The notes under the pieces were generated by a model. The model saw only the letters and a list, made by a program, of their open reading frames with translations, did no database searches and was not told where the DNA came from. From Sphingomonas carotinifaciens (lineage in GTDB: Bacteria; Pseudomonadota; Alphaproteobacteria; Sphingomonadales; Sphingomonadaceae), in NCBI RefSeq assembly GCF_009789535.1, contig NZ_WSUT01000005.1, positions 186,001 to 250,000 of the forward strand: a stretch of DNA of 64,000 nt, read 5' to 3'. The position numbers and the translations under genes were made by a program. Below are positions 31,173 through 40,821 of this stretch, piece after piece (the stretch's first letter is position 1; each line of letters opens with the position of its first letter).

Positions 31173-33181
31173 GTCGCGGCCTCTTCGGGCAGGTCCAACA
31201 GCGTCGCCTTGCCCTGGCGCCGCGCATCGTCCTGCTGCTTCACCTCGTCGGCAGAGATCACATATTCGGGCTCGTCCCGCCATGCGAAGACGACAAAGGT
31301 CGCCCATGCCCCCAGGAAGCCGGCGATCACCATCCACCAGATGTGCCAGATCAGCGCAAAGCCCATCGCGGTGGCGAACACGGCGCATATGATGCCGGTC
31401 GGCGAGTTGCGCGGCATCTCGATCGGCTCATAGTCCGGCCGCTCGCTCAACACCTTCTTCTCGCGCGCCTTGGACTTCAGTTCCCAATAGGCATCCTCGC
31501 CCGTCACGTCGGGCAGTGCGGCGAAGTTGAAGGTCGGCGGCGGCGAGGCGGTGATCCATTCCAGCGTCCGCCCGTCCCAGGGGTCGCCGCTTTCGTCGAT
31601 CAGCCGCTTGCGATCGCGGATCGAGACATAGAGCATCATCACCTGACACGCGATGCCGCCCGCGATCAGCAGCGCACCCGCGCCCGCCGCGATCAGCCAG
31701 GGTTGCCATTCGGGTACGTCATAATGCTGCATCCGCCGCGTCATGCCCATCAGCCCCAGTACGTAGAGCGGCATGAAGGCGAGGTAGAAACCCGACAGCC
31801 ACAGCCAGAACGCCCGCTTGCCCCAGCGTTCGTCGAGCATGAAGCCGAACATCTTGGGAAACCAGTAGGTGAAGCCGGCAAAGGCGCCGAACAGCACGCC
31901 GCCGATGATGACATTGTGGAAATGCGCGACCAGGAACAGCGAGTTGTGCAGCACGAAATCGGCTGGCGGGATCGCCAGCAGCACGCCCGTCATTCCACCG
32001 ATGGCAAAGGTGACGATGAACCCGATCGACCACAGCATCATCGAGGTGAAGCGGATGCGTCCGCCATACATGGTGAACAGCCAGTTGAAGACCTTCACCC
32101 CCGTCGGCACCGCGATGATCATCGTCGTCACGCCGAAGAAGCCGTTGACGTCCGCCCCTGCCCCCATGGTGAAGAAATGGTGCAGCCACACCATGAACGA
32201 CAGGATGCAGATCACCATGGTGGCGATCACCATCGACCGGTATCCGAACAGGGGCTTGCCCGAAAAGGTCGAGACCACCTCGGAAAACACCCCGAACGCC
32301 GGCAGGATCAGGATATAGACCTCCGGATGCCCCCAGGCCCAGATCAGGTTCACGAACATCATCTGGTTGCCGCCCAGTTCGTTCGTGAAGAAGTGAAACC
32401 CCAGATACCGGTCGAGGATCAGCATCGCCAGCGTCGCGGTCAGGATCGGGAAGGCCGCCACGATCAACAGGTTGGACGCCAGCGACGTCCAGCAGAACAT
32501 CGGCATGCGCGTATAGCCCATGCCCGGCGCACGCATCTTCAGGATGGTGGTGACCAAATTCACCCCCGACAACAGCGTGCCGACGCCCGATATCTGCAGC
32601 GACCACAGATAATAATCGACGCCGACACCGGGGGAGAAGCGCAGTTCGGACAGCGGCGGATAGACCAGCCACCCCGTCTTGGCGAACTCGCCGATGACGA
32701 GGCTCAGGTTCAGCAGCAGCGCCCCGCTTGCCGTCAGCCAGAAGCTGACCGAATTGAGCGTCGGGAACGCCACGTCGCGCACGCCCAGTTGCAGCGGCAC
32801 AGCAAAGTTCATCAGCCCGATCATGAACGGCATCGCCACGAAGAAGATCATGATCGTGCCGTGCGCGGAAAATATCTGGTCGTAATGCTCGGGCGGCAGA
32901 TAACCGCCATTCCCTTGCGCGATCGCCTGTTGCGACCGCATCAGCAGCGCGTCCGAAAAGCCACGCAGCAGCATCACGCCGGCCAGCAGGCAATACATCA
33001 CCCCGATCCGCTTGTGATCGACCGAGGTGATCCATTCGCGCCACAGATAGGGGAAGTGCCCGGCGCGCCACGTCCAGATCAGCAGCGCCAAGATGCCCGT
33101 CACCGCCACGCCGAACGCGATCAGCGGCATCGGCTCGTGAAACGGGATCGCGTCCCAGCCCAGCTTGCCGAGCACGCTCAA
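31169..33181 (-). CDS. cyoB: cytochrome o ubiquinol oxidase subunit I
   Basis: A 670-aa haem-copper oxidase subunit I, which reduces O2 to water at a haem-CuB site and pumps protons. The quinol-binding residues known from E. coli CyoB are all here: Arg and Asp in [14 protein letters not shown] and His and Gln in [10 protein letters not shown]. The proton-path Glu lies in [15 protein letters not shown], so it is an A1-type pump. About fifteen membrane spans. These residues, with a subunit II free of CuA ligands, make it a ubiquinol and not a cytochrome c oxidase. Confidence 0.97.
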   Translation of the reverse strand: MSVLGKLGWDAIPFHEPMPLIAFGVAVTGILALLIWTWRAGHFPYLWREWITSVDHKRIGVMYCLLAGVMLLRGFSDALLMRSQQAIAQGNGGYLPPEHYDQIFSAHGTIMIFFVAMPFMIGLMNFAVPLQLGVRDVAFPTLNSVSFWLTASGALLLNLSLVIGEFAKTGWLVYPPLSELRFSPGVGVDYYLWSLQISGVGTLLSGVNLVTTILKMRAPGMGYTRMPMFCWTSLASNLLIVAAFPILTATLAMLILDRYLGFHFFTNELGGNQMMFVNLIWAWGHPEVYILILPAFGVFSEVVSTFSGKPLFGYRSMVIATMVICILSFMVWLHHFFTMGAGADVNGFFGVTTMIIAVPTGVKVFNWLFTMYGGRIRFTSMMLWSIGFIVTFAIGGMTGVLLAIPPADFVLHNSLFLVAHFHNVIIGGVLFGAFAGFTYWFPKMFGFMLDERWGKRAFWLWLSGFYLAFMPLYVLGLMGMTRRMQHYDVPEWQPWLIAAGAGALLIAGGIACQVMMLYVSIRDRKRLIDESGDPWDGRTLEWITASPPPTFNFAALPDVTGEDAYWELKSKAREKKVLSERPDYEPIEMPRNSPTGIICAVFATAMGFALIWHIWWMVIAGFLGAWATFVVFAWRDEPEYVISADEVKQQDDARRQGKATLLDLPEEAAT

Positions 33182-34047
33182 TGCTCCCGCCCGTCATGCG
33201 CGGTCTCGCTCACCGGCGCACCCGAGCGGGCGACGATGATGTCGTACAGCCGCGGCTGCACCGCACGGTAGCTATAGGGCGTCACATCCGTGCTCTGCTT
33301 GTTCAGGGCCACGAAGCCGGGCCAGTCCAGCGCCGGCCCCTGCCCCCGCGCCGCCGCCACGAACTGCGCAAAGGCCGCAGGGGGGACGGCCTGCGCGATG
33401 AAATCCATGTCGGCAAATCCCTCGCCGCTATAATGCGCGGACAGCCCGCGATACCGTCCCGGTCGGTCGGCGCGCAGGTGCAGCGTCGAATCCATCCCCG
33501 CCATCGCATAGATCTGGCTGCCCAGTTGCGGCACGAAGAAGCTGTTCATCACGGTGGCGGAGGTGATGCGGAACCGCACCGGTACGCCCACCGGCAGGAC
33601 CAGCCGGTTGACGGTCGCAATGCCTTGCTCGGGATAGATGAACAGCCATTTCCAATCGAGCGATACCACCTCGACCGTCATCGCCCGTGCACGCGATGCG
33701 ATGGGTTTGGGCGGATCATATTCGTGGCTGCCGATCCAGCCGATCCCGCCCAGAAAGATGATCGCCAGCGCCGGGATCGACCAGACAAGCAGTTCCAGCC
33801 GCCCCGAATAGGCCCATTTCGGCAGATGTTTGGCCCGTTCGTTGCTCGCGCGGAACCACCATGCGAAGCCGATCGCCATCACGATCACGGGGATGACGAT
33901 CATCAACATGATCGCCAGCGAATTGAACAGCAAGGACCGCTCGCCAGCGGCGATGGGCCCCGCCGGATCGAGCACACCCGAACGACAGCCGACAAGCGCC
34001 AACAGGCACAGCGCGGGCACGCTGCCAAGACGGGGGGGCGCGGTCAT
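33178..34047 (-). CDS. cyoA: cytochrome o ubiquinol oxidase subunit II (lipoprotein)
   Basis: A 289-aa subunit II made as a lipoprotein (lipobox LVGC, Cys at residue 21), with two membrane spans and a periplasmic cupredoxin domain (about 115-270). The only cysteine is that of the lipobox, so the CuA centre of cytochrome c oxidases is missing, as expected for a quinol oxidase. The ATG at 34047 is chosen because it gives the signal peptide; the frame extends further upstream without any signal. Its stop overlaps the cyoB start. Confidence 0.95.
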   Translation of the reverse strand: MTAPPRLGSVPALCLLALVGCRSGVLDPAGPIAAGERSLLFNSLAIMLMIVIPVIVMAIGFAWWFRASNERAKHLPKWAYSGRLELLVWSIPALAIIFLGGIGWIGSHEYDPPKPIASRARAMTVEVVSLDWKWLFIYPEQGIATVNRLVLPVGVPVRFRITSATVMNSFFVPQLGSQIYAMAGMDSTLHLRADRPGRYRGLSAHYSGEGFADMDFIAQAVPPAAFAQFVAAARGQGPALDWPGFVALNKQSTDVTPYSYRAVQPRLYDIIVARSGAPVSETAHDGREH

Positions 34048-34085
34048 TCCGCGCGTCAACGATGCCGCGCGTCGTTCGTTCCCTG

Positions 34086-34514
34086 CTACGCCCAGGCCAG
34101 GCTGGCGACCGGTCCAGGCTCGTCGTCCCGCCGCCCCCGCGCACGCCGCTGCCGCCTCTGCCCTCGCCCCAGCCGAGCCCGCACCCACTGCCTCATCCCG
34201 CGCATCCGCCCCAGCACCGACGCCCCCACCAGAACCCCAACCAGATCGGCCAGCGTCCCCATCTCGATCCACGGCGCCAGCCCCATGATGTCGGGCGCCG
34301 CCATCAGCACCATGCGGATCTCGTCCGCCTCCAGCATCCATCCCGCGAGCAGCACGGTCGCGACGATGATCCCCAGCATCACATGCGCCCGCTGCACCCG
34401 CAGCAACACTCTCGCCGACGCCTCCACCAGACAGCGATGCACCGCACGGCCCACCGGCGTGTCCGGCACCATGATCAGCAGCCCCCACAGATACAGCATC
34501 ACCATCAACAGCAT
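34086..34514 (-). CDS. small membrane protein of unknown function upstream of cyoA
   Basis: A 142-aa protein starting at ATG 34514 behind a G-rich (GAGGGGGG) site. It has hydrophobic segments at about 1-17, 43-62 and 84-100, and a strongly basic C-terminal tail with many Arg. I do not recognise the family. It lies 38 bases upstream of cyoA in the same direction and could be the first gene of the cyo transcript, so a role in oxidase assembly or regulation is possible but not shown. A longer start at 34562 would add 16 polar residues. Confidence 0.5.
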   Translation of the reverse strand: MLLMVMLYLWGLLIMVPDTPVGRAVHRCLVEASARVLLRVQRAHVMLGIIVATVLLAGWMLEADEIRMVLMAAPDIMGLAPWIEMGTLADLVGVLVGASVLGRMRGMRQWVRARLGRGQRRQRRARGRRDDEPGPVASLAWA

Positions 34515-34599
34515 CGCGCATCCCCCCTCTGCCCGCGAAGATGGCGACACCCCATCTGCCATACTAGCCCCGCGCCACCCACAAACCTATGCTGCCCGC

Positions 34600-35433
34600 A
34601 TGCCCCACCCCCACCGCAGCGCCCTGTTCCTCCCCGCCTCCAACCCCCGCGCCATCGCCAAGGCGCGCACCCTGCCCTGCGATGTGGTGATCCTCGATCT
34701 GGAGGACGCGGTCGCGCCCGATGCCAAGACGCAGTCCCGCGCGGCTGCGCTGGAGGCGGCGGCGCAGGGCTTTGGCGAGCGCCGGCTCGTCATCCGGGCC
34801 AACGCCCTCGATACGCCGTGGGGGGAGGTCGACTGCGCCGCGCTGCGTGACTCCCCGGTCGATGCCGTTCTGCTTCCCAAGGTCGATGGGCCGGCGGCCG
34901 CACGCCGCGCCCGCGCGCTGCTCGGCGAGGAGGGGCCGCCGCTATGGGCGATGATCGAAACCTGTTGCGGCGTGCTGGCCCTTGCCGATCTCTGCGCGGA
35001 CACCCCTGCGCTACGTCTGGAAGGCCTGATCGCCGGCACCAACGATCTGGCCAAGGAAATGCGGTTGCCTGCCGATCCGGCTCGCGCCGCATTGATGCCG
35101 CTACTCGTCCAGATGGTGGTCGCCGCCCGCGCCTATGGCCTGATCGTGCTGGACGGTGTGTGCAATGCGCTCGACGACGGCGATCGCCTCGGTGCCGAAT
35201 GCGCGCAAGGGCGGATGCTGGGGTTCGATGGCAAGACGCTGATCCACCCGTCACAGATCGCACCCGCCAACACGGCGTTCGGCCCGAGCCCCGACGAGAT
35301 CGCCTGGGCCCGGGCCGTCGTTGCCGCCTTCGCCGATCCTGCCAATGCCGTGCTTGGCGCGATCAGGCTGGATGGGCAGATGGTGGAGCGGCTCCATCTC
35401 GCGCAGGCGGAGCGCCTGCTGGCGCTCGCCTGA
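34600..35433 (+). CDS. HpcH/HpaI aldolase / citrate lyase beta-like protein
   Basis: A 277-aa TIM-barrel lyase of the CitE/HpcH superfamily, which cleaves or hydrolyses malyl-CoA-, citramalyl-CoA- or citryl-CoA-type substrates. The start RSALFLPASNPRAIAKA, the DLEDAVAPDAK metal and acid region (31-41), WAMIETCCGVLAL with the metal Glu and a final GFDGKTLIHPSQI match the family. No CitD/CitF or other lyase subunits are near, so a stand-alone CoA-ester lyase is more likely than citrate lyase. It diverges from the membrane protein gene upstream and converges on the DUF4142 gene with 6 bases between. Confidence 0.88.
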   Translation: MPHPHRSALFLPASNPRAIAKARTLPCDVVILDLEDAVAPDAKTQSRAAALEAAAQGFGERRLVIRANALDTPWGEVDCAALRDSPVDAVLLPKVDGPAAARRARALLGEEGPPLWAMIETCCGVLALADLCADTPALRLEGLIAGTNDLAKEMRLPADPARAALMPLLVQMVVAARAYGLIVLDGVCNALDDGDRLGAECAQGRMLGFDGKTLIHPSQIAPANTAFGPSPDEIAWARAVVAAFADPANAVLGAIRLDGQMVERLHLAQAERLLALA

Positions 35434-35439
35434 CCGGCA

Positions 35440-35925
35440 TCACATCCCGTTCAGCATCTCGATATGATGCTGGACGACCGGCGCGATCTTCCCCGCCGCC
35501 GCCTTCAACGGTGCGGCGGTGCCGGACTGGGCATAGCCCTGATGCAGCGCCAGCGCCTTCTGATGCGCGGTCTTCTGCTGCTGGACGTACAGCTGGTCGC
35601 GCTGCGTGCCCGACGCCTGGCGCAGTTTGGCGACCATGTCGGCCTGCATCGGCTCCAGCTTGGGCGGCGCCGGCCGCACGCCCGCCTTGGTCGCTGCCGC
35701 CTTCACATCTGCGGTGCTCTTGGAATGATCGCGGATCATCGACTGGGCGAAGGTCCGGATCTTCGGGTTCGTCGATTGTAGGACGAGCTGGCTCGACTCC
35801 TTCTCGTACAGGTCGCTGGCGCCTGCCTTGGCGACGAACTGAGCCGGGGTCACCGTCTGCGCGAACGCGGCGGTCGGGACGGCGGCAACCAGGGCCGCCA
35901 CGGTCATCATGCGAAGCATCCTCAT
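35440..35925 (-). CDS. DUF4142 exported protein, stress operon
   Basis: A 161-aa secreted protein with a Sec signal peptide (residues 1-22, cut after AFA). The mature part is a four-helix ferritin-like bundle of the DUF4142 family: VTPAQFVAKAGASDLYEKESSQLVL, then helices ending in HHIEMLNGM. The function in the family is unknown; it is often found in sphingomonad stress clusters. It is the last gene of a four-gene run behind an EcfG-like promoter, 15 bases after the SDR gene. Confidence 0.88.
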   Translation of the reverse strand: MRMLRMMTVAALVAAVPTAAFAQTVTPAQFVAKAGASDLYEKESSQLVLQSTNPKIRTFAQSMIRDHSKSTADVKAAATKAGVRPAPPKLEPMQADMVAKLRQASGTQRDQLYVQQQKTAHQKALALHQGYAQSGTAAPLKAAAGKIAPVVQHHIEMLNGM

Positions 35926-35940
35926 CTTCTCCTCCTGTTA

Positions 35941-36726
35941 TCAGTTCTTTGCGGTGCCGGGCTCGGCCATGCCACGATGCTGGCTGGCGAGTACGGCGTC
36001 GGGCACGATATGCGCCGCCGCGGCCTGCAGCTTGTTCTTCCAGCCCGACACGATCGACGCCTTGCCCGACATCAACGCATCCCATCCGTCCCTGGCCACC
36101 TTGGCGGGATCGTCCTTTTTGGGGTCGGTGCCGACATCGGTGTCCATCATGTCGCCACGTGCGAAAAATTCGGTATCCGTAGGCCCCGGCAACAGGTTGG
36201 TCAGCGTAACGCCCTTGGCATCCTTCAACTCGTCCTGGATCGCCGCGACGAAGCTGTCGATGAACGCCTTGGTGCCGTTATACACCGCCTGGAAGCTGCC
36301 GGGGATGAAGCCGGCGATCGACCCCGTCACCAGCACCTTGCCCGCATCCCGCGCCACCATCGGCTTCAGAACCCTTTGCAGCAGGTACAGCGTGCCGGTG
36401 ATGTTGGTGTCGACCACCAGGCGCCAGTCCTTCACCTCCTGGTCCAGGAAGCCCTTGCCCAGTCCGTGCCCGGCATTGGCGCACAGCAGGTCGATCTGCC
36501 GCCCGCCCGCCGCCGCCAGCACGCTGTCCACGCCTTCCAGCGTCGACAGGTCCGCCTCCACCGCCTGCACCTGCGTGCCGAACTGGCGGAGGTCGGTCGC
36601 GGCTGCCTCGATCAGGTTCTCGTTGGCGACGACGATCAGGTCATAGCCATCCTTGGCGGCGAGCGTCGCCAGCTCGAACCCGATGCCCGTCGAGGCACCG
36701 GTGACGATCGCGAATTTGTCAGCCAT
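35941..36726 (-). CDS. short-chain dehydrogenase/reductase, stress operon
   Basis: A 261-aa NAD(P)-dependent SDR. The cofactor motif TGASTGIG is at 9-16, the NAG motif appears as LCANAGHG near 85, and the catalytic Ser (GSIAG) and Tyr-x3-Lys (YNGTK) pair are present near 137 and 149. The substrate is unknown. It follows the Zn-dehydrogenase gene after 13 bases in the same operon, so both could act on related alcohols or aldehydes made under stress. No signal peptide. Confidence 0.92.
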   Translation of the reverse strand: MADKFAIVTGASTGIGFELATLAAKDGYDLIVVANENLIEAAATDLRQFGTQVQAVEADLSTLEGVDSVLAAAGGRQIDLLCANAGHGLGKGFLDQEVKDWRLVVDTNITGTLYLLQRVLKPMVARDAGKVLVTGSIAGFIPGSFQAVYNGTKAFIDSFVAAIQDELKDAKGVTLTNLLPGPTDTEFFARGDMMDTDVGTDPKKDDPAKVARDGWDALMSGKASIVSGWKNKLQAAAAHIVPDAVLASQHRGMAEPGTAKN

Positions 36727-36739
36727 CCTCTTGTCTCCT

Positions 36740-37921
36740 TCAGGCGGTCATGCCGGGCTTCAGCACGATCTTGGTCACTTCGTTCTGCTGGTCGTGGAAC
36801 ATCTTGTACCCCTTGGGGGCGTCCTCCAGCGGCATGCGGTGCGAGATCATGAACTCGGTATCGATCTTGTCTTCCATGATCGCGTTCAGCAGGGCGGGCA
36901 TGTAGTGCTGGACATGCGTCTGCCCGGTCTTCAGCGTCAGCCCCTTTTCCATGAAGGCGCCCAGCGGGAACTTGTCGACATAGCCGCCATAGACCGCCGG
37001 CATCGACACGCGCCCGCCCTTGCGGCACGCGATGATCGCCTGACGGATCGAATGCGGCCGATCCGTGCCGAGGAAGGTCGATGCCTTGATCTGGTCGATG
37101 ACGTTGTCGACGAACAGGCCATGCGCCTCCAGGCCGACCGCGTCGATCACCGCATCGGGCCCGATCCCGCCGGTCATCTCCATCAGCGCCTCATAGGTCG
37201 CTGATTCCTCGAAGTTGATCGTCTCTGCGCCGAACCTCTTGGCCAACTCTAGCCGGTGCGGGAAATGATCGATCGCGATCACCCGCTCGGCCCCCATCAG
37301 GAACGCCGACTGCACCGCGAACAGCCCGACCGGGCCACAGCCCCAGACCGCCACCGTATCGCCCGGCTCGATCTGCGCATATTCCGCCGCCTGCCAGCCG
37401 GTGGGCAGGATGTCGGACAGGAACAGGACCTTGTCGTCCGAAACCCCGTCCGGGATCACGATCGGCCCGACATCGCTGAACGGCACGCGGACATATTCCG
37501 CCTGACCGCCCGCATAGCCGCCGGTCATGTGGCTGTAGCCGAACAGGCCCGCCATCGGCGTGCCGTACAGCTCCATCGAGATGTCCTGGTTATCGGCCGG
37601 CAGACTGTTCTCGCACGCCGAATACTGGTGCTTGCCGCAATGGTAGCAGCTCCCGCACGAGATGGTGAACGGCACCACCACCCGCTGCCCCTTCTTCAAG
37701 GTCGATTTGGGACCCGTCTCGACCACCTCGCCCATAAATTCATGGCCCAGTATGTCGCCGGCCTTCAGTGTCGGGATATAGGCGTCGTACAGATGTAGGT
37801 CCGATCCGCAGATCGCGGTGGACGTGATCTTGATGATGGCATCGCGCGGGTTCAGGATCTCGGGGTCCGGAACCGTGTCCATGCGGACGTCGTGCTTGCC
37901 GTGCCAGGTGAGTGCACGCAT
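36740..37921 (-). CDS. zinc-dependent alcohol dehydrogenase (formaldehyde dehydrogenase-like)
   Basis: A 393-aa medium-chain dehydrogenase of the glutathione-independent formaldehyde dehydrogenase-like class. Catalytic zinc ligands Cys38 and His60-Glu61 (GHE) and the structural zinc cysteines 89, 92, 95 and 103 are all present; the Rossmann motif is GCGPVGLF near 195. The natural substrate could be formaldehyde, another aldehyde or an alcohol; the sequence does not decide. It lies 4 bases after the SRPBCC gene and 13 before the SDR gene. Confidence 0.93.
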   Translation of the reverse strand: MRALTWHGKHDVRMDTVPDPEILNPRDAIIKITSTAICGSDLHLYDAYIPTLKAGDILGHEFMGEVVETGPKSTLKKGQRVVVPFTISCGSCYHCGKHQYSACENSLPADNQDISMELYGTPMAGLFGYSHMTGGYAGGQAEYVRVPFSDVGPIVIPDGVSDDKVLFLSDILPTGWQAAEYAQIEPGDTVAVWGCGPVGLFAVQSAFLMGAERVIAIDHFPHRLELAKRFGAETINFEESATYEALMEMTGGIGPDAVIDAVGLEAHGLFVDNVIDQIKASTFLGTDRPHSIRQAIIACRKGGRVSMPAVYGGYVDKFPLGAFMEKGLTLKTGQTHVQHYMPALLNAIMEDKIDTEFMISHRMPLEDAPKGYKMFHDQQNEVTKIVLKPGMTA

Positions 37922-37925
37922 CGGC

Positions 37926-38516
37926 TCAACCCTTTCGTTGTTCGAGTTCGGCGTGCGTATGCGCGCCCGTGGCGATCTCGCCGGTTTCCAGCAGTTGCTT
38001 CAGGCGGCGCAGGTCGCGCCGGGCCTGGATCGCCGGCTCGCGCTGGAACACCTTGGCGACCAGCTTGCCGATCACGCCCGCCGGCGGATCATAGACGATC
38101 GTCGCCGTCACCACCGTGCCGCGCGGGCCTGCATCGCGGAACTCGACCACGCCGGAATTCTCCACGTCCGCGCCGGGCTCGGACGTCCAGGCGATCAGCC
38201 GGTCCTTTTCCTCCTGCGTGACGCGCGCGTCCCATTCCACCGTCTTGCCGGCCGGTGCCTTCACCACCCAGTGCGAGCGGGCATCGTCCAGGATATCGAT
38301 CCGCTCCACATTGCCCATGAAGGTCGACAGATTGTTGAAGTCGCGGAAATAGCTGTACACTTCGCCGACCGGACGGTTGATCGTCACCGCACGGCCGATG
38401 ATCGTGCCGCCCTTGCCCTCGATCAGATCGGCAATGGCAGCGGCCGCGGCATCGCTGCGTTTCGATGCGGCCAGCGGCGCATCGTCGGATTGGCGAGTTG
38501 CCATATCGTCACCCAT
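37926..38516 (-). CDS. SRPBCC (cyclase/dehydrase-like) protein, first gene of stress operon
   Basis: A 196-aa protein with a START/Bet v1-like lipid- or ligand-binding fold (about 40-170): [23 protein letters not shown] begins the helix-grip fold. It has a polar N-terminus and no membrane segment. The ATG at 38516 is set by GGAGGA four bases upstream. Binding partner unknown. It starts a compact four-gene operon, and the sequence 31-57 bases upstream has a good EcfG-type promoter, which suggests general-stress control. Confidence 0.88.
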   Translation of the reverse strand: MGDDMATRQSDDAPLAASKRSDAAAAAIADLIEGKGGTIIGRAVTINRPVGEVYSYFRDFNNLSTFMGNVERIDILDDARSHWVVKAPAGKTVEWDARVTQEEKDRLIAWTSEPGADVENSGVVEFRDAGPRGTVVTATIVYDPPAGVIGKLVAKVFQREPAIQARRDLRRLKQLLETGEIATGAHTHAELEQRKG

Positions 38517-38546
38517 CGGGTCCTCCGGATTGCCAGATGAGCATCC

Positions 38547-38573
38547 AACCGCGTGGTCGACCCCATCGGTTCC
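38547..38573 (-). promoter_or_regulatory. putative EcfG (general stress sigma) promoter
   Basis: On the minus strand GGAAC (38569-38573) is followed after 17 bases by CGGTT (38547-38551), close to the alphaproteobacterial EcfG pattern GGAAC-N16/17-CGTT. It would start transcription about 25 bases before the SRPBCC start codon, with GGAGGA in the leader. The operon behind it has the kind of genes EcfG controls in sphingomonads. The extra G in the -10 box is a mismatch. Confidence 0.65.
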
Positions 38574-38642
38574 GACGATCGAGCAAATATCACCCGAAAC
38601 ATGATCTCAATCAGTTTCAATGACCTGGAAAGTTGATCCAGA

Positions 38643-39158
38643 TCACGATGCTGTGGGGCTAAGCTGTCGTTCCAGCATCTCCAGCGCGACCCCCAGACAG
38701 GCCAGCCGCACCGGCCCGCGCCCGATATCGCCGAAATGCGCCTCGCGATGATCGGCCTCGCCGCCGCGCACCGCACAGGCGAAATGGACCAGCCCCGGCT
38801 CGTCACCCGGTGCACCCGGCCCGGCGAACCCCGTGATCGCCACCGCGATGTCGCCGTGGCTATAGGCGAGCGCCCCTTCCGCCATCGCCACCGCCACGTC
38901 CCGGCTGACCGCGCCGCAGCGGTCGATCTTGTCGGACGCGATGCCGAGCAACTCGCATTTCGCCTTTTCGCTGTAGACGACGAAGCCGCGTTCGAACGCG
39001 TGGCTCGCGCCCTCCACATCGGTCAGCAACGATGCCAGCAAACCGCCCGTACAGCTTTCCGCGGTGACGATCGACCGCTCCGCCGCGCATGCCGCCTCCA
39101 GCACGCGTCTCGCCGCCGCCTCGACGGCATCCGGCACCGATGCCAGGGTCTCGCTCAT
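38643..39158 (-). CDS. CinA C-terminal family protein (nicotinamide-nucleotide amidase PncC)
   Basis: A 171-aa protein equal to the CinA C-terminal domain alone, which deamidates nicotinamide mononucleotide to nicotinate mononucleotide in NAD salvage. TAESCTGGLLASLLTDVEGAS with the catalytic Ser, YSEKAKCELLGI and AITGFAGPGAPGDEPGLVHFA all match the family. Cytoplasmic. A 126-base gap (38517-38642) with the EcfG-like promoter separates it from the stress operon in the same direction. Confidence 0.9.
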   Translation of the reverse strand: MSETLASVPDAVEAAARRVLEAACAAERSIVTAESCTGGLLASLLTDVEGASHAFERGFVVYSEKAKCELLGIASDKIDRCGAVSRDVAVAMAEGALAYSHGDIAVAITGFAGPGAPGDEPGLVHFACAVRGGEADHREAHFGDIGRGPVRLACLGVALEMLERQLSPTAS

Positions 39159-39265
39159 GCTTCTGCTCTCCCACTGTCAGGCTGTTGCCCGACAACGGAA
39201 GCGCCCCGCCTCAGGTTGCGGCGGAATTGTTCACGATCAATATGTTACCTGCCAAGGCGGCAGGA

Positions 39266-39850
39266 TCAGCGGCCGATCCAGTCCGCGACCTGCACGGCCA
39301 CCTGATTGGCCGCCTGGTTGATCGCCGGCCCGGCATTCTGTGCATCGATCGCCGTCACCGGGACCCGTGCCTCGAAACGGCGCTTCTCGACATTGCTCTG
39401 CCCGACGCGGGTCAGCGCCGCATCGAACGTCACCACCGCCTCGCGCGTCGCCTCTTCAACGCCGAACGCGCGCAATTCGCCGTTCAGCCGCGCACCCGGA
39501 TCGCTCACCGACTGGCTGGTGGACAGGACCACCCGACCGGTCCGCGCCGCAACCGTATCGGACATCAGCCGTGCGAACAGCCGTGCCGGCGGCTCTGACC
39601 ACTGCGCATCCTTGATATAGGCGATGGAGGTCGGCGACACCTGCACCGGCACCCGGCCGCTGGCGAGCGCCTGGGGCACCGCCGGCACCTGGATGGTGAT
39701 CGACTTGGCCGCGCCTGAATCCTGCTCCTGCCCGACCGGCACCGCGGTCTGCGCGCTCAGCGTCATCAGCGAGGGGGGCGGTTCGGCACCGAAACGTATG
39801 CAGGCGGCGAGTGGCAGCATCGCCGCCAGGCAGAGAAGCGTCTTCTTCAT
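39266..39850 (-). CDS. Mla/Pqi-associated lipoprotein (ABC transport auxiliary)
   Basis: A 194-aa lipoprotein: signal peptide with lipobox LAAC (Cys18), then a mixed alpha/beta domain of the ABC-type transport auxiliary component family (PqiC-like). It is the last gene of the mlaEFD operon, and its start region overlaps or abuts the mlaD end. In this arrangement it probably connects the MCE protein to the outer membrane, in place of a soluble MlaC, which is absent here. The in-frame GTG at 39862 could add four residues; ATG 39850 starts the usual MKKTLL signal. Confidence 0.82.
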   Translation of the reverse strand: MKKTLLCLAAMLPLAACIRFGAEPPPSLMTLSAQTAVPVGQEQDSGAAKSITIQVPAVPQALASGRVPVQVSPTSIAYIKDAQWSEPPARLFARLMSDTVAARTGRVVLSTSQSVSDPGARLNGELRAFGVEEATREAVVTFDAALTRVGQSNVEKRRFEARVPVTAIDAQNAGPAINQAANQVAVQVADWIGR

Positions 39851-39858
39851 GGCGGCCC

Positions 39859-40821
39859 TCACTTACCCTTGTAATCCGGCAGCTTCTGCTGCCCGACGAG
39901 CGATCCTGCGCCCTGCTGGTCGATCTTCTCGGCGATCGAGGCGAACGAGGCGGCGGTCACGCGCAGATCGCGCACCAACTGCCCGACCTCCGGCACCGTC
40001 TGCTTGGAAAAGGCCTGCAGGCCCGGCCGCGCATCGCCCACCGCCGCGTTCAGTGTCTCGGCACTTTCCTGCGCCGACAGGATCGCCTTGTTCAAATTCG
40101 CCATGGCCGGCTTCACATCCTCGGCTAGGACGCCGTTCGTGGTCTGCGCCAGTTGCCCGATCGACTGTGCCGCGTCGCCCGCCTGCTGAATTGCGACCCG
40201 CGTCTGCGCCAGCGTCGCGGCGATTTCGGGCCCACGATCCGCCAGCGCGTCGGACAGGCGGTTGGTGTTGTCGAGGATACCCGCGATCGATGCCTGGTTG
40301 CGATCCGACAACAGCCCGGTCAGCCGCTCGGTCAGCGTCGACAGCCGCTCCAGCAGCTGCGGTGCGGAATTCAGGATCGCGCCGATACCGCCCTGCTTGG
40401 TCGGGATGACGGGCACGTCATAGGGGCAGAGCTGCCGGCGATTCTCCTCCGGGCAGGCGATCGGCTGTGCACCCTTGCGCGCGCCATCCAGCGCCACCGT
40501 GCTGGTGCCGGTGAAGCTTGCCGAGATCGATGCCGTGGTGCCTTGCAGGATCGGCGTCTGCTCGTTCACCGCAACGCGTACGCGCACATATTGCGGGTCG
40601 GGACGCCACAGCGCGATTTCCTTCACCTGACCCGACGGCACGCCCGAATAGGTGACCGCCGACCCCTTCGCCAGCCCGTCCACCGACTGGCGGAAGAAGA
40701 TGTCATATTCCTTCTCCGACGTGCCGCCCAGCCGCGCGATCCACACCGTGAACAGCGCCAGCACGGCCAGCAGGATCAGCACGACGGTGCCGACGAGAAC
40801 ATGGTTTGATCGCGTTTCCAT
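39859..40821 (-). CDS. mlaD: MlaD family MCE domain protein
   Basis: A 320-aa inner-membrane-anchored lipid transporter subunit with one N-terminal membrane helix (about 8-30), one MCE domain (about 38-120, YSGVPSGQVKEI) and a long coiled C-terminal part (160-305). It is longer than E. coli MlaD (183 aa), which suggests a needle-like coil like that of other MCE proteins that can bridge part of the periplasm. Its start overlaps the mlaF stop. The substrate is likely phospholipid. Confidence 0.9.
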   Translation of the reverse strand: METRSNHVLVGTVVLILLAVLALFTVWIARLGGTSEKEYDIFFRQSVDGLAKGSAVTYSGVPSGQVKEIALWRPDPQYVRVRVAVNEQTPILQGTTASISASFTGTSTVALDGARKGAQPIACPEENRRQLCPYDVPVIPTKQGGIGAILNSAPQLLERLSTLTERLTGLLSDRNQASIAGILDNTNRLSDALADRGPEIAATLAQTRVAIQQAGDAAQSIGQLAQTTNGVLAEDVKPAMANLNKAILSAQESAETLNAAVGDARPGLQAFSKQTVPEVGQLVRDLRVTAASFASIAEKIDQQGAGSLVGQQKLPDYKGK

